This document shows, piece after piece, positions 1-10,542 of a DNA stretch of 64,000 nt. The translations under genes were made by a program, and so were the position numbers. The notes beneath the pieces are model-generated. The model was not told the DNA's origin. It saw only the letters and a list, made by a program, of their open reading frames with translations, and ran no database searches. How positions within the stretch are numbered: position 1 is the first letter of the stretch; each line of letters begins with the position of its first letter. This DNA is from Chitinophaga pinensis (GTDB taxonomy: Bacteria; Bacteroidota; Bacteroidia; Chitinophagales; Chitinophagaceae), in NCBI GenBank assembly GCA_945865295.1, contig CAMBDE010000001.1, positions 1-64,000 of the forward strand, in the 5' to 3' direction.

Positions 1-393
1 TTCTTAGTAGATATCGGACATGAGCATATCGCATTAGCAGAAGCTAAGCGTTTAGGAATTCAAACTTTTGGAATGGTTGATACCAACTGTGATCCAAACA
101 AAGTAGATTTTTCTATTCCTGCAAATGATGATGCTACAAAATCAATTGCAATCATCACTAACTATATCACTGCTGCCATCGCAGAAGGTTTGGCTGAGCG
201 TCAAGCTTCTAAAGATGACGAAAGTGAAGTAGAAGAAGGAAATAACGAATTAGAAGTAAAGGCTAAGAGAATGGAAGCAGAAGCAAACGCAGAAGGCGGA
301 AGAGCTAAGCGTGGTGCGGGTGCTGCTCCTTCAGCTCCAGGTGCTCCTAAGCGTCGTACAACTACTGGTTCTCGTGGTCCAGTAAGAAAATAA
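1..393 (+). CDS. rpsB: 30S ribosomal protein S2, C-terminal part (5' end outside window)
   Basis: Frame 1 is open from base 1: FLVDIGHEHIALAEAKRLGIQTFGMVDTNCDPNKVDFSIPANDDATKSI is typical of S2; followed by tsf. Confidence 0.95.
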   Translation, partial: FLVDIGHEHIALAEAKRLGIQTFGMVDTNCDPNKVDFSIPANDDATKSIAIITNYITAAIAEGLAERQASKDDESEVEEGNNELEVKAKRMEAEANAEGGRAKRGAGAAPSAPGAPKRRTTTGSRGPVRK

Positions 394-403
394 TACATTA
401 TCC

Positions 404-450
404 CAATTGGGTTATTGGTATCTGATGGGTACCAATGACCCAATTGTATT
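404..450 (+). terminator. Long hairpin between rpsB and tsf (terminator or attenuator)
   Basis: CAATTGGGTTATTGGTATC-TGATG-GGTACCAATGACCCAATTG, near-complete 19-bp arms, then TATTTTAATTT. Confidence 0.7.
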
Positions 451-548
451 TTAATTTATGTATACCAAATTCAATAAAATGGATTTGTTATTATTAAGTT
501 AACCAACGAAATAAAAATTCAATTTTCATTATTTTTAAAAAAAAATTT

Positions 549-1379
549 ATGAGCGCAATAACTGCTGCAGATATTAATAAATTACGTCAAGCTACAGGTG
601 CTGGTATGATGGACTGTAGAAAAGCTTTGACAGAAACAAACGGAGATTTTGAAGCTGCGATTGATTGGTTACGTAAGCAAGGTCAAAAAGTAGCTGCTAA
701 ACGTAGCGATCGTGAAGCAAAAGAAGGTGTGATCATTGCACAAACTTCTGCTGACAATAAAACAGGTTTTGTGGTATGTATTTCTTGTGAAACAGATTTC
801 GTTTCTAAGAACGCCGAGTTCGTTGCATTCGCACAAACTATTGCTGATGCTGCGGTTGCAAACAATGTTAAAACAGTGGACGAATTAAATGCAGTGAGCA
901 TTAATGGTACAACTGTTGCCGATATGATCAATGATAAATTAGCATCTATCGGTGAAAAGATTGCTGCTAAATTAGAAAGAGTCGATGCGCCATTTGTGGC
1001 TTCTTATATTCACGGTTCTTACAGAATGGGTGTATTGGTAGGATTATCTACCGAAGCAGCTGAATTAGGTAGAGACTTAGCAATGCAAATTGCTGCAATG
1101 AATCCTGTAGCAGTAGATGCTGATTCAGTGCCTGCTGAAACTGTAACGCGTGAAAGAGCAATCATCATTGATACTATGAAAGAAGATCCTAAAATGGCAG
1201 GTAAGCCAGAAGAAATGATTGTAAAAATTGCCGAAGGTAAGATTGCAGCATTCTTTAAGGAACAAACTTTATTAGCTCAGTCTTTTGTTAAAGACGGTTC
1301 TAAAACAGTGGGTGACCATGTTAAGAGTGTTGGTGCAGATATCAAAGTAATCGAATTCAAGCGTGTAGCATTGGGATAA
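549..1379 (+). CDS. tsf: Translation elongation factor Ts
   Basis: MSAITAADINKLRQATGAGMMDCRKALTETNGDFEAAIDWLRKQG, canonical EF-Ts N-terminus. Confidence 0.98.
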   Translation: MSAITAADINKLRQATGAGMMDCRKALTETNGDFEAAIDWLRKQGQKVAAKRSDREAKEGVIIAQTSADNKTGFVVCISCETDFVSKNAEFVAFAQTIADAAVANNVKTVDELNAVSINGTTVADMINDKLASIGEKIAAKLERVDAPFVASYIHGSYRMGVLVGLSTEAAELGRDLAMQIAAMNPVAVDADSVPAETVTRERAIIIDTMKEDPKMAGKPEEMIVKIAEGKIAAFFKEQTLLAQSFVKDGSKTVGDHVKSVGADIKVIEFKRVALG

Positions 1380-1423
1380 GCCTGGTGCAGATTCCTAGAA
1401 ACTAGCCGTTTAAACGAATATCC

Positions 1424-1457
1424 AAAAGGGAGGTCAATGACCTCCCTTTTTCTTTTT
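1424..1457 (+). terminator. Rho-independent terminator after tsf
   Basis: AAAAGGGAGGTCA-ATGACCTCCCTTTTTCTTTTT stem-loop with T tract. Confidence 0.85.
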
Positions 1458-1504
1458 AATCCTTATTCAAAATTTGTATCTTGCAAGTATAAATCTCAAC
1501 GACT

Positions 1505-2221
1505 ATGGAGCCAAAGTACAAACGCGTCTTGTTAAAATTATCGGGGGAAGCCTTATTGGGAAATGAAAGAAATGGCGATCCATTTAACCCAAAAATTATA
1601 GAACAATACGCCAATGAAATCAAGCAATTGGTGGACTTGGGTGTTGAAGTAGCGATTGTGATTGGTGGTGGTAATATTTACAGAGGGATGAACGAGGCGG
1701 ATAGTGGTATTGAAAGAGCACATGGAGATTATATGGGCATGCTAGCAACTGTGATCAACGCCATGGCGATTCAAGCCATGCTAGAAAAAATTGGTGTCTA
1801 TACTAGATTACAATCTGCGATCAATATGGAGCAAGTGGCAGAACCTTATATCAGAAGAAAAGCATTAAGACATTTAGAAAAAGGACGTGTAGTCATTTTT
1901 GGTGCAGGCACAGGTAATCCTTATTTCACAACAGATACAGCCGGATCATTAAGAGCCATAGAGATGAAGGCGGATGTAATCTTAAAAGGTACCAGAGTAG
2001 ATGGGGTATATGATGCAGATCCAGAGAAAAATCCAAATGCAAAAAAATTCGAGACCATCAGTTTCCAAGATTGTATCTCAAAGAATTTGAAAGTAATGGA
2101 TATGACGGCATTTACCTTATGTATGGAGAATAAATTGCCAATCATTGTCTTTGACATGAATCAGCCGGGTAATTTAATGAAGATTGTACAGGGTGAATCA
2201 GTAGGAACCCTCGTAAAATAG
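1505..2221 (+). CDS. pyrH: UMP kinase
   Basis: [25 protein letters not shown] and [12 protein letters not shown] motifs of bacterial UMP kinase; follows tsf. Confidence 0.97.
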   Translation: MEPKYKRVLLKLSGEALLGNERNGDPFNPKIIEQYANEIKQLVDLGVEVAIVIGGGNIYRGMNEADSGIERAHGDYMGMLATVINAMAIQAMLEKIGVYTRLQSAINMEQVAEPYIRRKALRHLEKGRVVIFGAGTGNPYFTTDTAGSLRAIEMKADVILKGTRVDGVYDADPEKNPNAKKFETISFQDCISKNLKVMDMTAFTLCMENKLPIIVFDMNQPGNLMKIVQGESVGTLVK

Positions 2222-2305
2222 AACTTAAGTCAATTCCAATCCGCCGCTGATGTAAAAAACCCTGCTAAATTGCATTTTTTACAATCGCTGGATTAAATTT
2301 ATAGT

Positions 2306-3616
2306 ATGCAAAAAAATAGTTTCATCGTCTTATTATTGGTGCTTTTATTTTCACAAGAAAAAATTGCTGCACAAAATAATTTAAGTTTAAAAGAGGCAGT
2401 GACCATTGCCATCCAAAATAGTTACGATATTAAGTTGGTAGAAAACTCCTTATCAATCGCCCAAAATAATAACAATTACGGCGTTGCTGGGGGATTACCA
2501 ACTGTTACTGCAAATGGTACCAACAACAATACACTCACTACAATCAACCAAACATTTCCTGATCCATCCAGGAATACCACAAGAAATGGCGTGGATGGAT
2601 CTACATTAAATGGAGGTTTATCGGCAACAATGATCTTGTTCAATGGCTATAGAATTGCTGCCACTAAAGATCGTCTAGCAAGTATCCAAAAACAAACAGA
2701 AGCTGTATTGCAAGTTCAAATGTTGAACACGAGTTCAACAGTGATGCAACAATATTATAATGTCATCAGACAGACTGCGTTTTTAAAAACAATCGAAAAA
2801 TCAATTGAAGCTTCTGAACAAAGAGTTGCGATTGTAAAAACAAGACAAGAACTTGGTGTAGCCAATCAAGCAGATTTATTACAATCTAGTTTAGATTTAA
2901 ATGCCTTATTACAAGCCAAGCAAAATCAGTTACTGGTATTAGATCAAGTAAAAGCAGATTTATACAATAGCATGGTGGTGCCAGCAAATTCAAATTATAT
3001 TTTCACTGATATTATTCAGGTAGATCAAAAAATGATTTTGTCTGATGTAGAATCTAAAATGAAAGCGCACCCATTGCTACAATCTGCACAGCAATTGATC
3101 AATGTCAATCAGTTTTTAGAAAAAGAAACAAAAGCATTGATGTATCCAACCTTGAGAGCAAATACAGGATTCAATTACAATAGCAATAAATCAGCAGCGG
3201 GTTTTATCTTATTAAATGAAAGCTATGGTCCATTCTTGGGATTCAATTTGAGTATTCCAATTTATACAGGTAGTTCAAACAAGCGTGCTTATAAAAATGC
3301 ACAGATTAATACGGTGAGTGCAAAAATACAATATGACAATACTGCACAAAATTTAGCAACAGAATTATTTAAAACCTATCAGAACTATCAAAATAGTTTA
3401 AAGCAAACGCCAACCGAAATACAGAACTATGAAATGTCAGATGCTTTATTGACCTTGGTGATGGATAAATTTAAATTAGGACAAGCCACTATTGTAGATG
3501 TAAAACAAGCACAACAAAGTTTTGAAACAGCCGGCTTTAGATTAACAAGTTTAAGATTCAGTGCAAAAATTGCTGAGATCGAATTAAAGCGTTTATCTAA
3601 TCAATTGACATTTTAA
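2306..3616 (+). CDS. TolC family outer membrane efflux protein
   Basis: Signal peptide, NNLSLKEAVTIAIQNSYDIKLVENSL, C-terminal VDVKQAQQSFETAGFRL typical of outer membrane efflux proteins. Confidence 0.85.
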   Translation: MQKNSFIVLLLVLLFSQEKIAAQNNLSLKEAVTIAIQNSYDIKLVENSLSIAQNNNNYGVAGGLPTVTANGTNNNTLTTINQTFPDPSRNTTRNGVDGSTLNGGLSATMILFNGYRIAATKDRLASIQKQTEAVLQVQMLNTSSTVMQQYYNVIRQTAFLKTIEKSIEASEQRVAIVKTRQELGVANQADLLQSSLDLNALLQAKQNQLLVLDQVKADLYNSMVVPANSNYIFTDIIQVDQKMILSDVESKMKAHPLLQSAQQLINVNQFLEKETKALMYPTLRANTGFNYNSNKSAAGFILLNESYGPFLGFNLSIPIYTGSSNKRAYKNAQINTVSAKIQYDNTAQNLATELFKTYQNYQNSLKQTPTEIQNYEMSDALLTLVMDKFKLGQATIVDVKQAQQSFETAGFRLTSLRFSAKIAEIELKRLSNQLTF

Positions 3617-3634
3617 CTAATACATATAAGTAAT

Positions 3635-3668
3635 AAAAAAAGGGCGCATCTTGATGCGCCCTTTTTTT
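3635..3668. terminator. Bidirectional terminator
   Basis: Perfect 16-bp stem AAAAAAAGGGCGCATC-TT-GATGCGCCCTTTTTTT. Confidence 0.9.
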
Positions 3669-3686
3669 GCAATAATATCTTTTATC

Positions 3687-3728
3687 TTAATAACCCCTCG
3701 AATAATTCGAGGGGTTATTAATTTTTTT
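3687..3728 (+). terminator. Second adjacent hairpin with + strand T tract
   Basis: TTAATAACCCCTCGAA-TAA-TTCGAGGGGTTATTAA followed by TTTTTTT. Confidence 0.75.
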
Positions 3729-6700
3729 AAAACCATGAGCCGTTGAATGTGGTATCGCCATTCGCATTGTTTTTTGCAGCCCTTCTTTTCACTTGTCTAT
3801 TGTGTATCCATGTGCTTACAAACATCAATGGAATGAATACAAAAGTTAAAGGAGGAATACCCAACATGCTAATCCACTTGCCACCAAATTGACGACGCAT
3901 TGGACGACGCAATCTTTCTGCAATTAAATACATAGCAGGAACAATGAACAAAGTCATAAAGAACGCAAAAGCCAATCCAAAGATAATGGTCCAGCTTAAA
4001 GGCTTCCAGAATGCAACGTTATCGCCACCAAAGAAGATATGTGGGTTGAGTTCACTAAATAAAGTCACAAAGTTGATATTGAATCCAACTGCAATTGGAA
4101 TGAAGCCAAGGATGGCTGCAAGTGCGGTCAACATTACAGGAATAATTCTTGTCTTACCAGCCTGGATCACAGCCTCTCTTGTTTTGTAACCACGGCTTCT
4201 TAATTCGTCCGCAAATTCAATTACAAGGATACCGTTTTTAACAACGATACCAGCTAGTCCAACAATACCAAGACCAGTCATGATACCAGACACTTTCATC
4301 CCAGTTAAAGCAAATCCTAACAAGACACCAATGATACTAAATAAGATCTCTGTTAGGATAATCACAGACTTAGAGATAGAGTTGAATTGTAAGACTAAAG
4401 TGAACAAGATCAACATCAATGCAATGATCAAGGCTTTTCCAAGGAATGCAACAGTTTCTAATTGTTGTTCATTCTCTCCGGTTTGTTTTACGGTCACACC
4501 TTCTGCAATACCTTTATAGTTTTCAATGTATTGTGCAATGACTGCGTTCACAGCAGTTGGGTTATACCCTTCGTTCGTCAATACATTCGAACGTAATTGG
4601 ATTTGTCTTTTTTGATTTTTTCTTTTTACGCTTCCTAAAGTACTTGTAGGTTCTACTTTCACTAAAGAACTGATTGGGATATTTTTTACCATACCACCTG
4701 CAGCCATATCACGGAAAGACAAACGCATATTTAATAAGTCTACTAAATTTTTACGTTGCATCTCTTGGTTACGTAATTGAATTTTATATTCGTCTTTGCC
4801 ATCTTTTATTTTGGAAATCTCTTTACCAAATAAGGCCGTACGAATTTGCATACCCACTTGTGCAGACGAAACACCTGCACTTAATGCACGATCTCTATCA
4901 ATGGTTAAGGTTAATTCAGGATTTTGCAAGTCCACATCCATTTTTAATTCTTCGATACCTGGAATCTGCGCAGCGTCTAAATAGTTCTTTAAGTCAACAG
5001 AAGTTTTGATTAATTTATCAAAATCTTCGCTCTGAATTTCAATGTTTACCGGAGGATCTGTTGGCGGGCCATTAGATTCTTGTGTGACTGTAATTTCCGC
5101 ACCAGGTATGCCTTTCATCTCCTTACGCACTGCATCTAGATAAGGTAAGGTAGAAACGCCATCACGTTTTTCATACTCCACAAAATTCACCTGTATACGA
5201 CCCAATTCAGATCGAGTACTTCTGTCTCCACTCTTTGGATCGCTGGCTCCAATTGCAATATTGGCAATAGTAGATTCTACTAGTGGATTTTTTTTACCAT
5301 TATCAGTACCCAATACTTTATTGACTCTTGCTTCTAAAACCTTCGTGATGGAATCGGTATGTTTCACTTCAGATCCAACTGGTAATTTTATATAAACATA
5401 AATTTCGTTAGGATCTGCTTGAGGGAAAAACTCAATACCTGTTCTTCCTGTACCAACGCTAATACCAAATAGGATAAAGGATAAGATCAATAATCCAAAA
5501 GTGGCAAATAATAAATTTACAGGCCTCCATCCAGTTAAAGACCTTCTTAAAATACGCTCATATAAATTCATCATATTCGGCAAGGTCTTTTCTTGGAATT
5601 GTTTGATTGCAGCTGCAATAAAATATTTATTTGCTACAACTAAAATCATAAAGAAGATGACTAAGTTCCCTAAGAAAGTGGCACCCATAATATCTAATAC
5701 GATTCCAAAACCAATTGGAATCCAGAAAGTTTTTTTCTTAAAGAGGGCAGATTTTGGTTCATTGCTATCATGCTCCTCGTGGTTCATAAAGTCTACTGCA
5801 AAAACCGGGTTCATAATAAAGGCTACTACTAAGGATGCGGTTAATGTAAAAATCAACATCGCAGGTAAGTAGACCATGAATTTACCAATGATACCAGGCC
5901 AGAATAACAATGGGAAAAACGGTGCTAAGGTCGTAATCGTTCCCGCTAATACAGGAATAAATACTTCACCTGCAGCCATTTTAGCCGAAGTCGTCGCAGT
6001 TAATTTACCCTTGCCTTGCACAAAAATACGGTGGGTGTTTTCAATCACTACAATGGCGTCATCCACAATAATACCCAATCCAAATAAGAGGGCAAAGAGC
6101 ACCATAAAGTTTAAAGTAATATTGGTGCCAATTAATAAGTTACCTGCTGGTAAAAATACAAAGGCAACAAACATACTCAATGGAACAGACAAGGCCACAA
6201 AGAAAGCATTGGTCACACCCATAAAGAACATGAGTACAATCAATACCAATATAAATCCAATCACAATGGAGTTCACTAATTCTGTGAAGGAAGACCTGGT
6301 TTTAATACTTTGATCTCCAGTAATCACCGTTTTTAAGTCTTTTGGTAAACTTGTTAATTTAGCTTCATCTATAATCTTCTTGACTGCATCAGAAGTTTCA
6401 ATTAAATTTTCACCACTACGTTTAATGATATTTAAAGTCAATACATTTTTACCATCTAAACGAGCATAGCTTTCATTTTTCTTTACGGTATCCACAATCG
6501 TTGCCACATCTTTTAGATAGATTGGCGCGCCGCTTGTATTTCGAACAATAATGTTGGCAATGTCGTTGGCATTCTTAAGTTGCCCTTTTAATTGAAGGTT
6601 ACGTTGCATGGTGCCTACTTCTAAAAGTCCACCAGATAAATCAAGGTTCTCTCTTTGAATCGCAAAAGTGATATCGTCGAATGTGATGCCTGAGCTTTGC

Positions 6701-7320
6701 ATTCTAAAATTGTCTACATTAATTTGAAACTCACGCTCAGGGGCACCCACTAAGTCTATACGATTCACTTGTGGAATACTTTCTAATTGATCTTTTAAGT
6801 CATCTGCATATTTCTTTAATTGCACCGAACTATAATTACCACTTATGTTCACATACATAATTGGCTGCTCACTAAAGTTCACTTCAATTACACGAGGCGC
6901 TTGTGTTAAATCATTTGGCAAGTCACTCTTTGCTTTATCTACTGCATCCTTTACTTTTTGTAGTGCAATGTCAGGTTTTACACTGGTGTTGAATTCAACG
7001 GTGATGGCAGAGAAGTCTTGTTGAGACACCGAAGTGAACTTACTGATTTTTACACCTGTGATGGCTTTGATTTGTTTTTCTAGGGGACGTGTTACTAAGT
7101 TTTCAATATCCTTAGGTGAATTACCTACATAAACCGTTTGCACGTACATCGTAGGAATCACAATCTCAGGAAATTGTTCTTTAGGAAGGGTTAGGAATTG
7201 GTAGATACCACCAAGACTAATAAACAACATCAATAAATAGATGGATGTTTTATTGGTGATACTCCAAGAAGTTGGTTTAAATTCTTTAAACTTTTCTTTG
7301 ATATTATTAAGTGTCGACAT
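3727..7320 (-). CDS. RND-type efflux transporter permease (AcrB/HAE1-like)
   Basis: 1197 aa; FPEIVIPTMYVQTVYVGNSPKDIENLVTRPLE, GIIVDDAIVVIENTHR, GLAGIVVKNGILVIEFADELR. Confidence 0.95.
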   Translation of the reverse strand: MSTLNNIKEKFKEFKPTSWSITNKTSIYLLMLFISLGGIYQFLTLPKEQFPEIVIPTMYVQTVYVGNSPKDIENLVTRPLEKQIKAITGVKISKFTSVSQQDFSAITVEFNTSVKPDIALQKVKDAVDKAKSDLPNDLTQAPRVIEVNFSEQPIMYVNISGNYSSVQLKKYADDLKDQLESIPQVNRIDLVGAPEREFQINVDNFRMQSSGITFDDITFAIQRENLDLSGGLLEVGTMQRNLQLKGQLKNANDIANIIVRNTSGAPIYLKDVATIVDTVKKNESYARLDGKNVLTLNIIKRSGENLIETSDAVKKIIDEAKLTSLPKDLKTVITGDQSIKTRSSFTELVNSIVIGFILVLIVLMFFMGVTNAFFVALSVPLSMFVAFVFLPAGNLLIGTNITLNFMVLFALLFGLGIIVDDAIVVIENTHRIFVQGKGKLTATTSAKMAAGEVFIPVLAGTITTLAPFFPLLFWPGIIGKFMVYLPAMLIFTLTASLVVAFIMNPVFAVDFMNHEEHDSNEPKSALFKKKTFWIPIGFGIVLDIMGATFLGNLVIFFMILVVANKYFIAAAIKQFQEKTLPNMMNLYERILRRSLTGWRPVNLLFATFGLLILSFILFGISVGTGRTGIEFFPQADPNEIYVYIKLPVGSEVKHTDSITKVLEARVNKVLGTDNGKKNPLVESTIANIAIGASDPKSGDRSTRSELGRIQVNFVEYEKRDGVSTLPYLDAVRKEMKGIPGAEITVTQESNGPPTDPPVNIEIQSEDFDKLIKTSVDLKNYLDAAQIPGIEELKMDVDLQNPELTLTIDRDRALSAGVSSAQVGMQIRTALFGKEISKIKDGKDEYKIQLRNQEMQRKNLVDLLNMRLSFRDMAAGGMVKNIPISSLVKVEPTSTLGSVKRKNQKRQIQLRSNVLTNEGYNPTAVNAVIAQYIENYKGIAEGVTVKQTGENEQQLETVAFLGKALIIALMLILFTLVLQFNSISKSVIILTEILFSIIGVLLGFALTGMKVSGIMTGLGIVGLAGIVVKNGILVIEFADELRSRGYKTREAVIQAGKTRIIPVMLTALAAILGFIPIAVGFNINFVTLFSELNPHIFFGGDNVAFWKPLSWTIIFGLAFAFFMTLFIVPAMYLIAERLRRPMRRQFGGKWISMLGIPPLTFVFIPLMFVSTWIHNRQVKRRAAKNNANGDTTFNGSWF

Positions 7321-7344
7321 ATGGATCGATTGTGCTTTTATGAA

Positions 7345-8523
7345 TTATTTAATGCTAGTACTGATTAGTTGACCCTCATAAATTGATTGATATCCTTCTG
7401 AGACCAAGATGTCGCCAGCAGCTAAACCGCTAAGCACTTCGATATTATTGCCATAGAATTCACCAGTGATAACCATTTTCTTACGTGCAAACATTTTACC
7501 GGCTTCCATGACAGCTACATAAACAAATTTACCTTTCTCATCGGTTTGTAATAAGTTCACCGGGATACTAATCGCATCCTTCTTTTCGTAGTCTTTGATT
7601 TTAACTTGTGCCAATAAATTTGGTCTAAAGTTGTTATCAATCGGCAACTTTGATTCAATATAAAAGCTTCTGCTTAATGGGTCAATGATATTGCCTAATA
7701 CATTCACTTTATTGTTGATTGTTTTTTGAATATCAGGGAAGGTTAAAGTTAGTTCGGTACCTACTTTTACTTTACCAGCATAATTTTCTGGTACCTGTGC
7801 AGTTAATTTTAGTTTAGAGGTATTCACTATTTTGATTTGACCAGGTCCCATGAATAAATCACCTACTTTCACATTCACTTCTTCTGCCACACCGTCTACA
7901 TCGCTATAAATACTTGTAAATGCCAATTGGTCTTTTACCATGCCAAGTTGCTCATTCGCTGCTCTTAATTGGCTAGCCAATGCGTCTGCATTGGTTTTAG
8001 CAGTCATCAATTGAATTTCACTACCAATATTTTGTTCCCAAAGGTTCTTTTGTTTTTCATATACCGCTTTTGCTAAAGCTGCTTGAGATTTTAAAGTCTC
8101 AATATTTTGTGTTGCAGCAGCAGCGCTTTGTTTAATCAAGGTATTGTCTAATTGTAAAATCAATTGACCTCTTTTTACCCTGTCGCCTCTTTTAATATAG
8201 ATTGCTCTCACTTGGCCACCGCCTGCACGAGGCGTAATATAAGAAACACTCTCAGATTCCACTTTACCTTGCAATTCGATATAATGTGTAAATGTTTCTG
8301 TTTGGATGGTATCTGTAGCAACCAAGATGGCTTTAGCTGCAGAAGCGCCTCCAGCTTTTTCTACTTCTTTTTCCAATGCTACTATTTGTGCATTCAAATC
8401 GAGTGCTTGCTTTTTTAAGCTTGCCAAAGATTTTTGTTTTGCTTCTACAGTATTGTCACCACCACCACAGGCAGTTACAAGAACAAGTAGGCTAAGGGTA
8501 AATAATGTTGCGAATGATTTCAT
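7345..8523 (-). CDS. RND efflux periplasmic adaptor (HlyD/MFP family) lipoprotein
   Basis: Lipobox LVTACGGG; GQVRAIYIKRGDRVKRGQLILQLDN biotinyl-lipoyl-like region; adjacent to RND gene. Confidence 0.93.
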   Translation of the reverse strand: MKSFATLFTLSLLVLVTACGGGDNTVEAKQKSLASLKKQALDLNAQIVALEKEVEKAGGASAAKAILVATDTIQTETFTHYIELQGKVESESVSYITPRAGGGQVRAIYIKRGDRVKRGQLILQLDNTLIKQSAAAATQNIETLKSQAALAKAVYEKQKNLWEQNIGSEIQLMTAKTNADALASQLRAANEQLGMVKDQLAFTSIYSDVDGVAEEVNVKVGDLFMGPGQIKIVNTSKLKLTAQVPENYAGKVKVGTELTLTFPDIQKTINNKVNVLGNIIDPLSRSFYIESKLPIDNNFRPNLLAQVKIKDYEKKDAISIPVNLLQTDEKGKFVYVAVMEAGKMFARKKMVITGEFYGNNIEVLSGLAAGDILVSEGYQSIYEGQLISTSIK

Positions 8524-8561
8524 TGTATCTAAATTTTATATTAATTGTGTATTTGTTTTAA

Positions 8562-9896
8562 TTATAGTTTTCCGCTTGCTTTTAATAGGTCTACTTTAGA
8601 AATTAAAGCAGTATATAGGGCATTCATAAAATTATTCTGAGCAGCCACTAAATCTGCCTGAGCAGCAGAGATCTCTGTATTAGAACCGGCACCTGCTTCG
8701 AATTTCTTTTTGGTTTGGCTGTAGACATTTTCTGCTAGTTGCATGTTCTTTTTTTGAAAGTTCACAGTGGCTACAGACGACATATAGTTCAACTTAGCTT
8801 GGCTCAATTCATTGTCAATATTATTTTTTAAAGCAGTCATTTGATTGTCTACCTGTTGTAGTTCAAGCTTTGCCTTATTGACTTTAGCGACCCTTGCACC
8901 TCCGTTGAACAAAGGAAAATTTAGATTTAATCCAATGAGTGCAGTTTCAAACCAGCTCCCCTTTTTATCAAAAAAATCAAATTTGGTTCTTTGTGCATTT
9001 TTAGTGTAGGCGCCATTCATTGTGATGGTTGGTAAAAAACTCAATTGGTAACGCTTAATATTGAACTCGCTTAATTTTTTGATTGTTGTTAAATACTGAA
9101 AATCTTTACGAATGCCATATTCAAAATTGTCTTCGTAAAGCACATCAGCACTCAAATTGTTTTCATTAATTACATCAGTTAAAACAAGGCTGTCTTTAAC
9201 AGGCATACCCATTAACATTTTTAAACCCATAAAGCCAATCGTTACACTATTATTTGCTTTCAATTTCTCTGTCTGTAAATTATTTAATTGCACATTGACT
9301 TTGTCTACATCTAATTTTTCTGCAAAACCACTTTTATACATTGCTGCTGCATCTTTTGCTAATTTTTCTAAACGTTCAATATTGGCATCTAAAATATTTA
9401 ATTGTGTTTTACTAGCAGACAACTGGTAGTAAATTTTATAAATATTTGCTTTGATGTTTTCTTCGGTTAAGGCAGCATTTTTTCTCTTCCAATCTAAAGA
9501 AGTTGCCCTTGCTTGTAATGCAATAAATACCTGGCCATCAAATAGTATTTGATTAAAATTAGCTCCATAATTTGCATTGAACTTAGTGCCAAACTGAACA
9601 GGGATAAAAGTTCCAGGAGCTCCACCAAAAATTTGACCAGGTAATAAAGAAGTAGGGATGGTAAGAAAATCTGTACCACCTACGCTGCTACCAATAGAAG
9701 GTAAAGCTGCCGATGCAATTTCTTTATTGGTTTGTATTTGAATGTCAATATCCAATAATGAGTTTTTAACTTGTAAATTATTTTTTTGTGCATAGCTCAC
9801 AGCGTCAGCTAGAGAAAATGCATGTACCGTTTTTTGTTCCTGCGCGAATGCTGCAGATGCAAAAAATACCGTTACAAGTAAGAGATTTTTTTTCAT
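8562..9896 (-). CDS. TolC family outer membrane protein
   Basis: Signal peptide, FSLADAVSYAQKNNLQVKNSLLDIDIQ; efflux operon context. Confidence 0.92.
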   Translation of the reverse strand: MKKNLLLVTVFFASAAFAQEQKTVHAFSLADAVSYAQKNNLQVKNSLLDIDIQIQTNKEIASAALPSIGSSVGGTDFLTIPTSLLPGQIFGGAPGTFIPVQFGTKFNANYGANFNQILFDGQVFIALQARATSLDWKRKNAALTEENIKANIYKIYYQLSASKTQLNILDANIERLEKLAKDAAAMYKSGFAEKLDVDKVNVQLNNLQTEKLKANNSVTIGFMGLKMLMGMPVKDSLVLTDVINENNLSADVLYEDNFEYGIRKDFQYLTTIKKLSEFNIKRYQLSFLPTITMNGAYTKNAQRTKFDFFDKKGSWFETALIGLNLNFPLFNGGARVAKVNKAKLELQQVDNQMTALKNNIDNELSQAKLNYMSSVATVNFQKKNMQLAENVYSQTKKKFEAGAGSNTEISAAQADLVAAQNNFMNALYTALISKVDLLKASGKL

Positions 9897-9904
9897 GTGT
9901 ATAT

Positions 9905-10516
9905 TTAGATTGCTTGTTTGTGTAATTTTTTATATTTATCCATTAGTTCATGCCCTTTAATGGTCATAAGACCATACACAAAATGTTCCATCAATTGCGT
10001 ATGCACTTCTAAAGAGTTGAATTTGTCTAAAGGAAATAGGCGAAGGTTAAAAGGAATAAAAACGGTTTCTAAACGAAATTTAGAAACGATATCTATATCA
10101 AGATCGGCCCTATAACATCCTTCCTCCATACCCTTGCTTAAATTTTGTTTGATCAAGGAGAATAAAAATTCATCCTTATGATTTTTAATGATTTCAAAAA
10201 CAGTAGGAAAATGTTTTTCCAATTCCATCATCGAGTTTGGATTCATTGTTTGTGTCATGGCCTTCATGTTCTCCATCACTAAAAACATTTCGTGAATGGC
10301 ATTTTCTGCTTTGCTCTCACAAGCAACACAAGAACTCTGATGATTTTTTAATTCCAGGTTGACGACCGCTTTTACCAAATCATCCTTATCCTTATAATAT
10401 TGATAAATGGTCTTTTTGCTGATCCCCAATTGATGGGCTAAATCGTCCATGGTCACCTGTCTCAAACCGGACTGGAGCATCAAATCCCTGGCCTTTAATA
10501 ATATTCTTGTTTCCAT
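9905..10516 (-). CDS. TetR/AcrR family transcriptional regulator
   Basis: ILLKARDLMLQSGLRQVTMDDLAHQLGISKKTIYQYYKDKDDLV, TetR HTH; first gene of the efflux operon. Confidence 0.95.
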   Translation of the reverse strand: METRILLKARDLMLQSGLRQVTMDDLAHQLGISKKTIYQYYKDKDDLVKAVVNLELKNHQSSCVACESKAENAIHEMFLVMENMKAMTQTMNPNSMMELEKHFPTVFEIIKNHKDEFLFSLIKQNLSKGMEEGCYRADLDIDIVSKFRLETVFIPFNLRLFPLDKFNSLEVHTQLMEHFVYGLMTIKGHELMDKYKKLHKQAI

Positions 10517-10542
10517 AGTTTCAGTTGAAGGCGCAAAACTAA

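Noticed and set aside
5876-6313. 145-aa + strand ORF opposite the RND transporter gene (also 3944-4189, 4280-4519, 4674-5009, 5501-5872)
   Set aside because: Antisense to a highly confident RND coding sequence; the translations are low complexity and lack family motifs, as expected for shadow ORFs.
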